Both the position numbers and the translations under genes were made by a program. The notes under the pieces were generated by a model. It did not search any database. It saw only the letters and a list, made by a program, of their open reading frames with translations, and was not told the DNA's origin. Shown piece after piece: positions 8,414 through 17,311 of a stretch of DNA of 64,000 nt (position 1 is its first letter; each line of letters opens with the position of its first letter). This DNA is from Pseudomonas putida. Lineage in GTDB: Bacteria > Pseudomonadota > Gammaproteobacteria > Pseudomonadales > Pseudomonadaceae. Where the stretch lies: the NCBI RefSeq assembly GCF_003228315.1, contig NZ_CP029693.1, positions 2,675,501-2,739,500 of the forward strand, given 5' to 3'.

Positions 8414-9118
8414 TCAGGTGACGACCTGGTACTGGAAGCGATCGGAACGGCTGGTGGACTGCGCAAGCTCCACCGCGCGGCCGTCGCGATCACGGGAAAG
8501 GGTGAATACACTCAGCGCCGGCAAATGCCGGGGCATCATCAACAGCGCGGCTTCTTCGCGGTTGGGCAAACGGGCGCCGATCAGGCTTTGAGTGCGGGTC
8601 AGCGGCAGGTCGCGCTCACTCAGGTACTGGCGCAGGGAGCCGCCGGTATAGTCCGCCAGCAACGGCGCATGGCTGGCGCAGTAGCGATGGCGGATCAGGC
8701 TGACCGGCTGCCCGTCGAGCTTGCGCAGGGTCTGCAGTTCGATCATCGGCGCCATTTCGGCAAGGCCCAGGTGCTCGGCCTCTTCACGGCTGGCGAAGCA
8801 GTAGCGACGCTTGAGCAGCACCGCCTCGACGCCCAGGCCCTGGGCCGACAACGACTGGCTGTAGGCGCTATCCGCTGCCATCGGGTAGATCAGCGGGCGT
8901 TCCAGCACTTGCGTGCCTTTGCCCTGACGGCGCAGCAGGCTGCCTTCGAACACCAACTCATCGATGGCGCGGCGCAGGGTGTGGCGGTTGACGCCGAAGC
9001 GTTCGGCCAGTTGCACCTCGGCCGGCAGGAAATCCCCGGCGCTGTAGTCCGAAAGCTCCCGACGCAGGATGTCGGCGAGTTCGCGGTACACCGGCTCATC
9101 TTGTCTAGACAACTGCAT
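8414..9118 (-). CDS. phnF: PhnF, GntR/HutC-family regulator of the phn operon
   Basis: A 234-residue regulator. The N-terminal winged helix covers about residues 5-75 (EVQLAERFGVNRHTLRRAID) and is followed by a UTRA effector domain. In E. coli phnF lies at the same place between phnE and phnG and is thought to control the operon. It follows phnE by 38 bases and overlaps the alternative phnG start. The ligand is not evident from sequence. Confidence 0.92.
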   Translation of the reverse strand: MQLSRQDEPVYRELADILRRELSDYSAGDFLPAEVQLAERFGVNRHTLRRAIDELVFEGSLLRRQGKGTQVLERPLIYPMAADSAYSQSLSAQGLGVEAVLLKRRYCFASREEAEHLGLAEMAPMIELQTLRKLDGQPVSLIRHRYCASHAPLLADYTGGSLRQYLSERDLPLTRTQSLIGARLPNREEAALLMMPRHLPALSVFTLSRDRDGRAVELAQSTSRSDRFQYQVVT

Positions 9119-9156
9119 GCTTTAAAAAAAGCGCCCGCAGGCACCCCTCCGAATAA

Positions 9157-9939
9157 TCAGATGTACTGCTTGCGCAGGCGTTGCGAAAAGATGTCGATCA
9201 GGCTGACGACGACGATGATCACCAGCAGCACGGCGCAGGTCTGGACGAACTGGAAGGCGCGGATGTTTTCCCAGAGGATCACGCCGATACCGCCAGCGCC
9301 GACCATCCCCACCACCGTCGCCGAGCGCACGTTCGCCTCGAAGCGGTACAGCGCGTAGGACACCCACAGCGGCATCACTTGCGGGATGACGCCCCAGATC
9401 ACTTCCTGCAAGGCACTGGCGCCGGTGGCACGAACCCCTTCGACGGGGCCCGGATCAATCGCTTCCACGGCTTCGGCGAACAGCTTGGCCAGCACACCGG
9501 TGGTGCTGATCCATAGCGCCAGCACACCGGCGAATGGCCCCAGGCCGACCGCCACCACGAACAACATGGCGAAGACCATTTCGTTGATCGAACGGAAGGC
9601 ATCCATCACCCGGCGCAGCGGCTGGTGAATCCACCAGGGGGTGATGTTTTCCGAGCAGAGGATGCCCAGCGGCACCGAGCAGACAATCGCCAGCACCGTG
9701 CCCCACAGGGCGATTTGCACGGTGACGATCATTTCCTTGAGGTACATGCGCCATTCATGGAAATCCGGCGGGAAAAAGTCGGCGGCGAAGGTCGCCATGT
9801 TTCCCGAGTCGCGGTACAGCGCCATCGGATTCATTTCGGCGCCGTGCCAGGCCCAGGCCAGCAGGACCAGGAACAGGCCCCAACCGGCGTACTGCGGCCA
9901 GGTGCGCTTGCCGACAGCTTCAGCGTGAAGAGTGGTCAT
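9157..9939 (-). CDS. phnE: PhnE, phosphonate ABC transporter permease
   Basis: A 260-residue inner-membrane permease with about six hydrophobic segments. It has the binding-protein-dependent transport signature [20 protein letters not shown], the loop that contacts the ATPase PhnC. The ATG at 9939 is preferred over an upstream TTG at 9963 because it gives the usual start. It works with PhnC and PhnD. It is separated from phnD by 136 bases that contain a REP doublet. Confidence 0.94.
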   Translation of the reverse strand: MTTLHAEAVGKRTWPQYAGWGLFLVLLAWAWHGAEMNPMALYRDSGNMATFAADFFPPDFHEWRMYLKEMIVTVQIALWGTVLAIVCSVPLGILCSENITPWWIHQPLRRVMDAFRSINEMVFAMLFVVAVGLGPFAGVLALWISTTGVLAKLFAEAVEAIDPGPVEGVRATGASALQEVIWGVIPQVMPLWVSYALYRFEANVRSATVVGMVGAGGIGVILWENIRAFQFVQTCAVLLVIIVVVSLIDIFSQRLRKQYI

Positions 9940-9971
9940 GAGGTTTTCTCTGAATTGCGTCAATCAGAAAC

Positions 9972-10071
9972 TGTAGGAGCGAGCCTGCTCGCGATGGTCG
10001 TCAACGATGACGCGGGAAACCGGGAGAAACGTGGTGTCCTTGCGTTCATCGCGAGCAGGCTCGCTCCTACA
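9972..10071. repeat. REP doublet inside the phn operon
   Basis: TGTAGGAGCGAGCCTGCTCG begins at 9972 and its inverted copy ends at 10071. The pair fills most of the phnD-phnE gap and begins 4 bases after the phnD stop. Paired REPs can form a long hairpin in the mRNA, so this one may shield the phnCD message or reduce expression of phnE and the genes after it. Confidence 0.88.
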
Positions 10072-10075
10072 GGGG

Positions 10076-11089
10076 TTAGCCGTTGGCTGCGGATTTTTTG
10101 TCGGCGGTCTTCTCAAGCAAGCTGATGCGCTCTTGCAGCTTGGCCAGTTCGGCATCGATGTCAGCCAACTTCTTGGCCTTGTCTGCCGCTTCCAGCTTGG
10201 TGTCGGCATTGATGGTGGTGCGCTGCTTGAACAGCTCGAGCTGGCGGATCGGCAGCAGCTGGTCGTCGCTGGATTTCAGGAACTTGCCCAACTGCATGCC
10301 CGCCAGCACGGCTTTCTCGGAATCGGTGTCGCCGTAGCTGAAGATGAAATCGCGGATCTTCTGCTTCTCGCTGTCGCTCAAGGCCTTGCTCCATACCAGC
10401 GGGTCGGCCGGAATCAGCGGCGATTTCCAGATCACCTTGAGCATGGCGGCCTTGTCCGGCTGGGTGACTTCCAGGCGATCCCAGCTCTCAGTGTTGAAGG
10501 TCGCCACATCCAGTTGGCCCTTGGCCACGCTCAACGCGTTGACTTCATGGCTGGAGTTGAGGGTGCGCTTGAACGCGGTGGCCGGGTCGACGTTGTTCTT
10601 GGCGAACACGTAGTAGCCCGGTACCAGGTAGCCGGAGGTGGAGTTCGGATCACCGTTGCCGAAGGTCAGGGTCTTGGCGTTTTTCAGCATGTCGTCGACG
10701 GAGTTGATCGGGCTGTCCTTGCGCGCGATCAACACGCTCCAGTAGCCGGCAGCGCCACTGGCGGCGGCGGTCTGGGCGAAGATTTCACCGTTGGAGCGGT
10801 CCACCGCCTCGATGGCGGCCTTGTTGCCCAGCCAGGCGACGTCGACCTTGTTGAAGCGCATGCCCTGGATCAGGCCGGCATAGTCGGAGGCGAAGGTGGC
10901 GTTGACCTTCAGCCCGGTTTTCTTCTGCATGTCATCGAGAAACGGCTGCCAGATGCTCTTGAGGTTCTGCGACGACTCGGTGGACATGATGCCGAAGTTG
11001 ATGGCTTTTTCTTCAGCCTGGGCGGTGCCCAGCACACAGCTGGCAGCGAGGGCTGCAACAGCAAAAACACGACCGATACGGTTCAACAT
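10076..11089 (-). CDS. phnD: PhnD, periplasmic phosphonate-binding protein
   Basis: A 337-residue solute-binding protein with a classical Sec signal peptide. The hydrophobic run is at residues 8-20 and cleavage is predicted after GTAQA at residue 25. The mature part starts EEKAINFGIMSTESSQNLK, as in PhnD/SsuA/TauA-like proteins, and ends in a charged coiled-coil-like helix rich in Lys, Leu and Glu. It delivers phosphonates to PhnE. It lies 43 bases downstream of phnC. Confidence 0.94.
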   Translation of the reverse strand: MLNRIGRVFAVAALAASCVLGTAQAEEKAINFGIMSTESSQNLKSIWQPFLDDMQKKTGLKVNATFASDYAGLIQGMRFNKVDVAWLGNKAAIEAVDRSNGEIFAQTAAASGAAGYWSVLIARKDSPINSVDDMLKNAKTLTFGNGDPNSTSGYLVPGYYVFAKNNVDPATAFKRTLNSSHEVNALSVAKGQLDVATFNTESWDRLEVTQPDKAAMLKVIWKSPLIPADPLVWSKALSDSEKQKIRDFIFSYGDTDSEKAVLAGMQLGKFLKSSDDQLLPIRQLELFKQRTTINADTKLEAADKAKKLADIDAELAKLQERISLLEKTADKKSAANG

Positions 11090-11132
11090 GGAAGGGTTTC
11101 CTGAGGGTGAACGGTTGGGAATCGAAGGTTGT

Positions 11133-11966
11133 TCAGGCGCGTGCCATGACCAGCCGGGGTACGGCTTCGACGGGGCGAAGCTGGTCGGCGCACATCAGGC
11201 TGGTGTCGATGTCGGCACCGTACAAATCGTTGAGGAACTGGCTGCTCAGCTCGGCGGCGTGGCCGTCGAAATGAATGCGCCCGCCCTTGAGCGCCACGGC
11301 GCGCGGGCAGTAACGGGTGGCGTAGTCGACTTGATGCAGCGTCACTACGACGGTCTTGCCGTCGCGGCGATTGATGTCGGCAAGGATCTCCATGACCTTG
11401 CGCGCCGATTCCGGGTCGAGGGAGGCAATCGGTTCATCCGCCAGGATCACTTCGGCCCGCTGAGTCAAAGCACGGGCAATCGCCACGCGCTGCTGCTGGC
11501 CGCCGGACAGGGTCGAAGCGCGCTGCGCCGCCAGATCCGCCAGGCCGACGCGGTCAAGCGACTCCAGGGCGAACTGTTTTTCCTCGGCATTGAACAGGCT
11601 CAGGTTGCCGCGCCAGCGCGGCATGCGCCCCAGGCAACCGAGCAGCACGTTGTCGAGCACGCTCAGGCGATTGACCAGGTTGAACTGCTGGAAGATGTAG
11701 CCGATGTCGGCGCGCAGGCGTCGCACCTTGCCATTGAGCCGTCCGCTGGCCTGCACTTCGCGGCCCAGCACCTTGACGCTGCCGCCATTGTTGCGGTCGC
11801 AACAGGCCAGGCCCGCGAGGTGGCGCAACAGGGTGGATTTGCCGGAACCGGACGCGCCGATCAGCGCGACCATCTCACCGGCCGCGATGGTCAGTTCGAG
11901 GTCGACCAGTGCGGTCTTGCGCGCAAAGGTCTTGTTCAGATGATCGACATGGATAGCTGCGTTCAT
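11133..11966 (-). CDS. phnC: PhnC, phosphonate ABC transporter ATPase
   Basis: A 277-residue ABC ATPase with Walker [10 protein letters not shown] near residue 37, signature [15 protein letters not shown] and Walker [13 protein letters not shown]. It energises import through PhnE. It is the first gene of the operon. A candidate Pho box and -10 element lie 70-90 bases upstream. The C-terminal tail is about 15 residues longer than in E. coli PhnC. Confidence 0.94.
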   Translation of the reverse strand: MNAAIHVDHLNKTFARKTALVDLELTIAAGEMVALIGASGSGKSTLLRHLAGLACCDRNNGGSVKVLGREVQASGRLNGKVRRLRADIGYIFQQFNLVNRLSVLDNVLLGCLGRMPRWRGNLSLFNAEEKQFALESLDRVGLADLAAQRASTLSGGQQQRVAIARALTQRAEVILADEPIASLDPESARKVMEILADINRRDGKTVVVTLHQVDYATRYCPRAVALKGGRIHFDGHAAELSSQFLNDLYGADIDTSLMCADQLRPVEAVPRLVMARA

Positions 11967-12035
11967 GGGCTTCTCTGTCTGGTTGAACGACCGTCCATGG
12001 CCGCATTTGATTTCAACCGACTTTAGGCACGGGCT

Positions 12036-12053
12036 GTGTCAGCCCTATGACTT
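12036..12053 (-). promoter_or_regulatory. Candidate Pho box upstream of phnC
   Basis: Read on the minus strand the site is AAGTCATAGGGCTGACAC. It matches the 18-base PhoB consensus (two CTGTCAT-like half-sites 11 bases apart) at 12 of 18 positions, including GTCATA and CTGACAC. Ten bases downstream is TAAAGT, a possible -10 hexamer. That is the usual spacing, in which the Pho box takes the place of the -35. The site is 70 bases from the phnC start codon. Regulation by phosphate starvation is inferred. Confidence 0.5.
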
Positions 12054-12140
12054 GCACATGTCGCTGGGTGAACCATTTGATGAAGGTTTTGTGAAAGGTT
12101 GAGGCGGTCGCAGCCTACCGACCGGAAAATGCGTTCCCCC

Positions 12141-12240
12141 TGTAGGAGCGAGCATGCTCGCGATGGAGGTCCAGTCAACGTTGGCATTCAGACAGCCCGC
12201 GTTATCGTTAACGACCATCGCGAGCATGCTCGCTCCTACA
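12141..12240. repeat. REP doublet overlapping a LysR stop codon
   Basis: TGTAGGAGCGAGCATGCTCG at 12141 is followed by an inverted copy ending at 12240. The core has CATG instead of CCTG at its centre. The right arm contains the bases read as the TAG stop of the LysR gene at 12236-12238, so the repeat and the coding region overlap. Confidence 0.85.
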
Positions 12241-13132
12241 GGGGAAGGCGGGCCCGTAATCGCGGTGCTACGAAGTCAAGAAAGGCGCGCAGCTTCAGCG
12301 GCAGCGGCGCCTGCCCCTTGTGCACGAGGCTGACCGGCAATGGCGACGACTCGAAAGGTTCAAGCACCACCTTCAGGGCGTTTTGACTCAGGGCGTGAGC
12401 GACCTGATAGGACAGCACCCGGATCACCCCGACCCCAAGTATCGCCGCGTCGATGGCCGCTTCCGCCGTGTTGACGGCAAAGCGTGAGTGAACCGGCACA
12501 GATACCCCGGACTTGCCCGTCTCGAATACCCATGCGCCGGTGGATTCAAGGGCTTCGAAGGTAATGCAGGCATGCCCGCTGAGGTCCTGCGGCGTGGCGG
12601 GTTCACCATGGGTCGCCAGATAATCGGGACTGGCACACACGACCCGGCGCACGGCTCCCACCTGCATGGCCTTGAGCGAGCTGTCGGGCAAATCGCCAAT
12701 GCGCAGAGCGACGTCGATGTGCTCTTCCATCAGGTGCACCACGCGGTCGGTGAGCATCAGGCTGATCTCGATGTCGGGATAGTGCGCGAGAAACTCAGCC
12801 ACCACCGGCACCAGGTGCAGGCGCCCGAACACCACTGGCGCCGTGACCACAAGCTGCCCCTTGGGCGATGCGTATTCGCCGGTCGCCGCACGCTCGGCCT
12901 CGCCAATCTCTTCAAGAATTTTCCTGCACGCCGCCACGTAAGAAGCCCCGGCTTCGGTCAGCGACAGTTGCCGGGTGGTGCGATGCAACAGGCGAGTCTT
13001 GAGGTGCGATTCCAGCTCCGCCACTTTGCGGCTGACGGTGGCCAGCGGCATCCCCAGGTAACGTGCGGCGGCGGACAGACTGCCGGCATCGACCACCGCG
13101 ATCAGCACCGACATGGATTCAAGACGGTTCAT
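12236..13132 (-). CDS. LysR-family transcriptional regulator
   Basis: A 298-residue LysR protein with the helix-turn-helix at about residues 17-36 (GSLSAAARYLGMPLATVSRK) and a CrgA-type effector domain (GQLVVTAPVVFGRLHLVPVV). It is divergent from the MFS transporter at 13275, with 142 bases between them, and probably controls it. The last residues and the stop codon are encoded by a REP element. The C-terminus may therefore have been altered when the REP inserted. Confidence 0.9.
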   Translation of the reverse strand: MNRLESMSVLIAVVDAGSLSAAARYLGMPLATVSRKVAELESHLKTRLLHRTTRQLSLTEAGASYVAACRKILEEIGEAERAATGEYASPKGQLVVTAPVVFGRLHLVPVVAEFLAHYPDIEISLMLTDRVVHLMEEHIDVALRIGDLPDSSLKAMQVGAVRRVVCASPDYLATHGEPATPQDLSGHACITFEALESTGAWVFETGKSGVSVPVHSRFAVNTAEAAIDAAILGVGVIRVLSYQVAHALSQNALKVVLEPFESSPLPVSLVHKGQAPLPLKLRAFLDFVAPRLRARLPL

Positions 13133-13274
13133 GGCGCCCTATCAAATTTTGGAAGGATGATTCCCGATCCTAGGTGATTATCCAGATTCACGCGAGTGCG
13201 TAAGGTTGGACCCTCATCTCCCGCGCGCGATATCCCATCGCAACTGCCGGAAGCCAACCTTCAAGGAGAGTGCC

Positions 13275-14480
13275 GTGAGCGCCCTGCCCCTAACCTCAGA
13301 GACTGCGTCCACGCCAGCGGTAGCGTCACGCGGCAAGATCATCATGATGGCGGTCATTGCCGGCGCGGTGATCACCAACATCTACTGCACCCAGCCGATC
13401 CTGCCGTTGATTGCGACGGACCTGGGTCTCGACCTGACCACCGTGGATCTGGTGGCCGGTGCGGCGCTGCTGGGTTTCGCCACCGGGCTGGCGCTGCTGT
13501 TGCCCATGGGCGACCGTTTCGACCGGCGCAAACTGGTGCTCGGTCAGATCGCCCTGGCCTTCTGCTTCGCCATTGCCGCCGCCGTCTCGCCCAGCGTCGG
13601 TACCTTGATCGCCGCGTCCTTCGGCCTCGGCATCGTCAGTTGCGTGCCGCAGCAACTGGTGCCGTTCGCGGCAGTGATGTCCAGGCCCAGCGAACGGGGG
13701 CGCAATGTCGGCACGGTGGTCAGCGGGATCATGGTCGGCATCCTGCTGGGCCGTACCATCGCCGGGGTGGTAGGTGACACATGGGGCTGGCGTGCGGTGT
13801 ATGGCGTGGAAGCGGCGTTCATGATTCCGGTGTGGATCGCGGCGGCTGCACTGCTGCCGCAAGGCGTGCCGAGCACTCAACTGTCCTACCCGCGCCTGCT
13901 CGCTTCGCTGTGGCCGCTGATGCGCGACAACGCGCCGATTCGCCAGTCAATGATGGTCCAGGCGCTGTTGTGGGCCTGCTTCAATGCCTTCTGGGTGAAC
14001 CTGGCGGCGCTGCTGGCCCAGGGTCCTTTCCAGTTGGGCAGCGCCTGGGCTGGCGGCTTTGGCATCATCGGCGCGGCGGGTGCGCTGGCGGCGTCCCTCG
14101 GTGGTCGGGCCACTGACCGCCTGGGCTCACGCAGTGTGATTGGCGCCAGCATCGGCATCGTTACGCTGGCCTATCTGCTGCTGGCGGGTGCACAAAACTC
14201 ATTGGCGCTGTTGGTGCTAGGGGTGATCGTGCTGGATATCGGCGTGCAATCGGGGTTGGTGTCCAACCAGACACGGGCGTTTGCGGTCGACCCCAAGGCG
14301 CAGGGGCGGATCAACAGCCTTTACATGACGGCGACGTTTTTTGGTGGGGCGGTGGGGGCGGTGGTCAGTGGGTGGTTGATGACGCGTTATGGCTGGTCCG
14401 GGATTGTGGTGTTTGGTGTGGTCCTGGGGCTCATTGCACTGGCCATCCACTGGATCGGCGCGCCACGCAAGACCACCTGA
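13275..14480 (+). CDS. MFS transporter (drug/sugar efflux type)
   Basis: A 401-residue inner-membrane protein with about twelve hydrophobic segments. The motif A-like loop LLPMGDRFDRRKLVLGQ lies between segments 2 and 3. The GTG at 13275 is chosen because AAGGAG ends 6 bases before it; the frame extends 69 bases further upstream without a ribosome site or a conserved start. It is divergent from a LysR gene. Its tail resembles the partial MFS at 3-317. The substrate cannot be told from sequence. Confidence 0.9.
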   Translation: MSALPLTSETASTPAVASRGKIIMMAVIAGAVITNIYCTQPILPLIATDLGLDLTTVDLVAGAALLGFATGLALLLPMGDRFDRRKLVLGQIALAFCFAIAAAVSPSVGTLIAASFGLGIVSCVPQQLVPFAAVMSRPSERGRNVGTVVSGIMVGILLGRTIAGVVGDTWGWRAVYGVEAAFMIPVWIAAAALLPQGVPSTQLSYPRLLASLWPLMRDNAPIRQSMMVQALLWACFNAFWVNLAALLAQGPFQLGSAWAGGFGIIGAAGALAASLGGRATDRLGSRSVIGASIGIVTLAYLLLAGAQNSLALLVLGVIVLDIGVQSGLVSNQTRAFAVDPKAQGRINSLYMTATFFGGAVGAVVSGWLMTRYGWSGIVVFGVVLGLIALAIHWIGAPRKTT

Positions 14481-14490
14481 CCCATACCCC

Positions 14491-14590
14491 TGTAGGAGCG
14501 AGCCTGCTCGCGATGGACGTCAACGATGACGCGCCCAGCCTGAATGACCGCGTTGCCTGAACGTTTTTCGCGAGCAGGCTCGCTCCTACA
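14491..14590. repeat. REP doublet
   Basis: TGTAGGAGCGAGCCTGCTCG starts at 14491 and the inverted copy ends at 14590. It lies between the MFS stop codon and the terminator at 14620. It is the same sequence class as those at 371, 9972 and 55649. Confidence 0.87.
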
Positions 14591-14619
14591 GGGATTCCAT
14601 CGTTTTTACGCGATCACAA

Positions 14620-14646
14620 AAAAGGCGACCTCGATGGTCGCCTTTT
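14620..14646 (-). terminator. Rho-independent terminator after the lipoprotein gene
   Basis: The inverted repeat GGCGACC / GGTCGCC, extended by A and T pairs, has a 5-base loop. On the minus strand it is followed by TTTTTT, which terminates transcripts coming from the lipoprotein gene four bases upstream. On the plus strand the T run is only four bases, so it may also stop the MFS transcript, more weakly. Confidence 0.85.
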
Positions 14647-14649
14647 GCC

Positions 14650-15054
14650 TTACTCCCCGAACTGCCGCCCCAGACCGCCCGGCACGCCGTGGATATCGGT
14701 GTCTTCCCACGGCCCTTTCGGACTGATCGAACGGCTCCAGCCGTTGTTCCAGCGGTAGTAGGTGCGCTGGCGGTAGAAGGTGTTGGGCTGGTCCTCAAGC
14801 ACATAGACACCCAGCTTCGGGTCCCAATGGCTGTTGCCGCCCGGCGGTGGCGCGAAGCTCGCCGAGGTGCGCGGCAGCGGCTTGGCGGGCTTGGCCGGAG
14901 TGCTCGGCTTGCTCGGGCTCGGCGAGGTCGACGGCGTGGGCTTGGGCTGGGTCGGCGGGATCGGCGGCAGGTGCGTCGTTTCCGGTTGCTGGACCGCACA
15001 GGCGCTCAGCCCTAAAACGACACTGAGCAAGGCGATACGAGCGATGGCGGTCAT
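14650..15054 (-). CDS. Small proline-rich lipoprotein, function unknown
   Basis: A 134-residue protein with a lipoprotein signal peptide: a hydrophobic run and lipobox LSAC with Cys at residue 19. A linker rich in Pro, Thr, Ser and Lys follows (about residues 25-65). The C-terminal part is compact and aromatic (FYRQRTYYRWNNGWSRSI). It lies 30 bases downstream of ccmI on the same strand, so it may be read from the ccm operon, and it ends at a strong terminator. I do not recognise a domain. It is probably anchored in the outer membrane. Confidence 0.75.
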   Translation of the reverse strand: MTAIARIALLSVVLGLSACAVQQPETTHLPPIPPTQPKPTPSTSPSPSKPSTPAKPAKPLPRTSASFAPPPGGNSHWDPKLGVYVLEDQPNTFYRQRTYYRWNNGWSRSISPKGPWEDTDIHGVPGGLGRQFGE

Positions 15055-15084
15055 GGTGCTGCTTCCTGTTAATTGTCCGGGCTG

Positions 15085-16311
15085 TCATTTGTCCGGACTG
15101 TCGATGGTGAGTGTCTGCGGCGCGGTGGTGCTGCTGGCCAGGGGCTGGCTGCGTCCGATCCACTCGCCTGCCGTCGGTTGGCCGGCGCGGGAGATGCGCG
15201 CAACCAGTTGGACTTCAGGAAAGTTCGACAGTTTCAACTGCGGCATCATTGCGTCGGCATCGCCCAGCTCGACGGTCGCCGGCAGGTCGGCCACGGTCAG
15301 GCGCTTGGCCGCCAGCGGCGCGGGGGGACCTGAGGTGGCGCGAGCGAAAATGAACACACTGTCACCTGGCTGGACCTTGGCCTTCAGATCCGCCGCCAGA
15401 TTCACCTGAACCTTGAGCAACGCACCGGCCTTGGCCACCGCTGCCGGAGCCGCAGCCGGGGTTGCAGCAGGAACCACCTTGCCGCCACTGGCCTCCAGCT
15501 TCTCGGTGGCGCGGGTAATGCCGCCCTGCAAGGCAATGCGCGACTTGTCTTCCGGCGGCAGTTGCTCCATCAAGCGATTCCAGTAATCGATGGCGTCCTG
15601 ATAACGCTGGGCTTCGAACGCGGCGATGCCCAGCAGGCCCAGGCTGGTCACTTCTTTCGGATCGGCCTTGAGCGCTTCATCGGTCAGCGCCTGGATCTGC
15701 TCCGACCATTTCTTGCCTTCGGCGAAATACAGGGCCTGGGCCCATTGCCCCAGCAACTCAGGCTGACGCCCGGCCAGGTTCACCGTGCGCTCGAAGATTT
15801 TCGCCGCGTCCGCCGGACGTTCCTCGGTCATGTAGGTACGCCCAAGGAAGTACAGCGCTTCGGCGGATTCCGGCTGTGCCGCGACCGCACGCTCGAGGCG
15901 CTGGGTCATTTCTTCCATGGATTTTGGCGCGTGGGAGAATTCCCGGGTCAGCTCGACCCTGTCGCTCGCACCGAAGTGCAAATACAAGCCAAGGCCCAGC
16001 ACCGGCACCAAAATCGCGGCGATCAACGGCGCCGGCTTGCCCAGGCGCGAAACTCGTTGCACGGGAGCGCCTTCGGTGTCGGCGAGCAGTTCACGGGCGG
16101 CTTCGGCGCGACCGGCTTCCATCTGCGCGGCATCGAGCACGCCCTCTTCCTGCTGAGTCTGCAACTCAGCCACGCGCTCCTGATAGAGCGCCACGTTCAG
16201 AGCGGTACGATCCTCTTCGAGCTGGGCGCGACGATGACGCAGGACGGGGATCAACAGAAAACTCAGGGCCACCAGAAGCAGCAGACCTGCAGCGAGCCAG
16301 AAATCAATCAT
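15085..16311 (-). CDS. ccmI: CcmI (CycH), apocytochrome c chaperone
   Basis: A 408-residue protein with two N-terminal membrane segments (about residues 3-22 and 92-112) around a cytoplasmic coiled-coil-like loop. A periplasmic region of TPR repeats follows (for example [29 protein letters not shown]). CcmI presents apocytochrome c to the CcmFH haem ligase. The ATG overlaps the end of ccmH. It closes the ccm operon. Confidence 0.92.
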   Translation of the reverse strand: MIDFWLAAGLLLLVALSFLLIPVLRHRRAQLEEDRTALNVALYQERVAELQTQQEEGVLDAAQMEAGRAEAARELLADTEGAPVQRVSRLGKPAPLIAAILVPVLGLGLYLHFGASDRVELTREFSHAPKSMEEMTQRLERAVAAQPESAEALYFLGRTYMTEERPADAAKIFERTVNLAGRQPELLGQWAQALYFAEGKKWSEQIQALTDEALKADPKEVTSLGLLGIAAFEAQRYQDAIDYWNRLMEQLPPEDKSRIALQGGITRATEKLEASGGKVVPAATPAAAPAAVAKAGALLKVQVNLAADLKAKVQPGDSVFIFARATSGPPAPLAAKRLTVADLPATVELGDADAMMPQLKLSNFPEVQLVARISRAGQPTAGEWIGRSQPLASSTTAPQTLTIDSPDK

Positions 16312-16778
16312 TCTTGGTTTTTATCCAACAGTTGGTCGAGGCGCTGGCGCTCCTCGGCGGAAAGCGAGCCCGGGATTTCGGCGCGTTGAGCGCGACGGCG
16401 GCGGACGATCACGGCGATGACCACCAGGCCACCCAGCAGCAGGCCGGCGGGGCCGAACCAGAGCAAGGCGGTCTTGGCGTTCAGCGCAGGCTTGTAGCGG
16501 ACGAAATCACCGTAGCGATCGACCATGAAGTCGATAATCTGCTGGTTGTCCTTGCCTTCGCCGAGCATGCGGTAGATCTCTTTGCGCAGGTCGGCAGCGA
16601 TCGGTGCGTTGGAGTCGGCGATGTCCTGGTTCTGGCACTTGGGGCAGCGCAGTTCCTTGGTCAGCTCGCGAAAACGTTCGCGATCCCCTTCCTTGGCGAA
16701 CTCGTAGGTGTCGATGGCGGCGTGGGCCACGCCGGTCATGCTCAAGCCCAGGACGACAGCGGCGAGCCAGCGCTTCAT
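16308..16778 (-). CDS. ccmH: CcmH (CycL), apocytochrome c thioreductase subunit
   Basis: A 156-residue protein with signal peptide [20 protein letters not shown]. The CXXC motif ([17 protein letters not shown]) reduces or holds the apocytochrome haem-binding cysteines. A single membrane segment lies near residue 110. It is the short form without a fused TPR domain, that function being in CcmI. It overlaps both neighbours by 4 bases. Confidence 0.94.
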   Translation of the reverse strand: MKRWLAAVVLGLSMTGVAHAAIDTYEFAKEGDRERFRELTKELRCPKCQNQDIADSNAPIAADLRKEIYRMLGEGKDNQQIIDFMVDRYGDFVRYKPALNAKTALLWFGPAGLLLGGLVVIAVIVRRRRAQRAEIPGSLSAEERQRLDQLLDKNQE

Positions 16779-17311
16779 GGCTTGGCCTCATCGACCAGCG
16801 CCTGATACTTGGCCGCCAGTTTTTCACGCCAGACTTGCTCGTCGATCACCCCGACGAACTTGTCGCGGATGGTGCCCTTGGCGTCGATGAAGAAGGTCTC
16901 CGGCGCACCGTACACACCGAGGTTCAGGCCCAGGGTGCCGGCGTCGTCGCGGATGTCCAGTTGATAGGGGTTGTGGAACTCGTTCAGCCACTTCAGGGCG
17001 TCGGCGTTGACGTCCTTGTAGTTGATGCCGTAGATCACCACGCCCTTCTCGGCCAGTTTGTTCAGCACCGGATGCTCGACCCGGCAGGAAATGCACCAGG
17101 TACCCCAGACGTTGACCAGTGCCGGTTTGCCGAGGATGTCGGCGCGGGTCAGGGTCTTGTCGCCCTGCACCGCCGGCAGGGAGAACTCGGGGAAAGGCTT
17201 GCCGATCATCGCCGAAGGCAACTCGGCCGGGTCCAGGTACAGACCACGATACAGGAAAACAGCGACCACCAGAAAAATCGCCAGTGGCAACAGCATCAAC
17301 CAACGTTTCAT
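16775..17311 (-). CDS. dsbE: CcmG/DsbE, periplasmic thiol:disulfide oxidoreductase
   Basis: A 178-residue membrane-anchored thioredoxin-fold protein. The N-terminal anchor is at about residues 4-22, followed by the active site WGTWCISCRVEHPVL. It keeps the cytochrome c apo-form and CcmH reduced in the periplasm. It lies between ccmF and ccmH with 4-base overlaps on both sides. Confidence 0.94.
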   Translation of the reverse strand: MKRWLMLLPLAIFLVVAVFLYRGLYLDPAELPSAMIGKPFPEFSLPAVQGDKTLTRADILGKPALVNVWGTWCISCRVEHPVLNKLAEKGVVIYGINYKDVNADALKWLNEFHNPYQLDIRDDAGTLGLNLGVYGAPETFFIDAKGTIRDKFVGVIDEQVWREKLAAKYQALVDEAKP

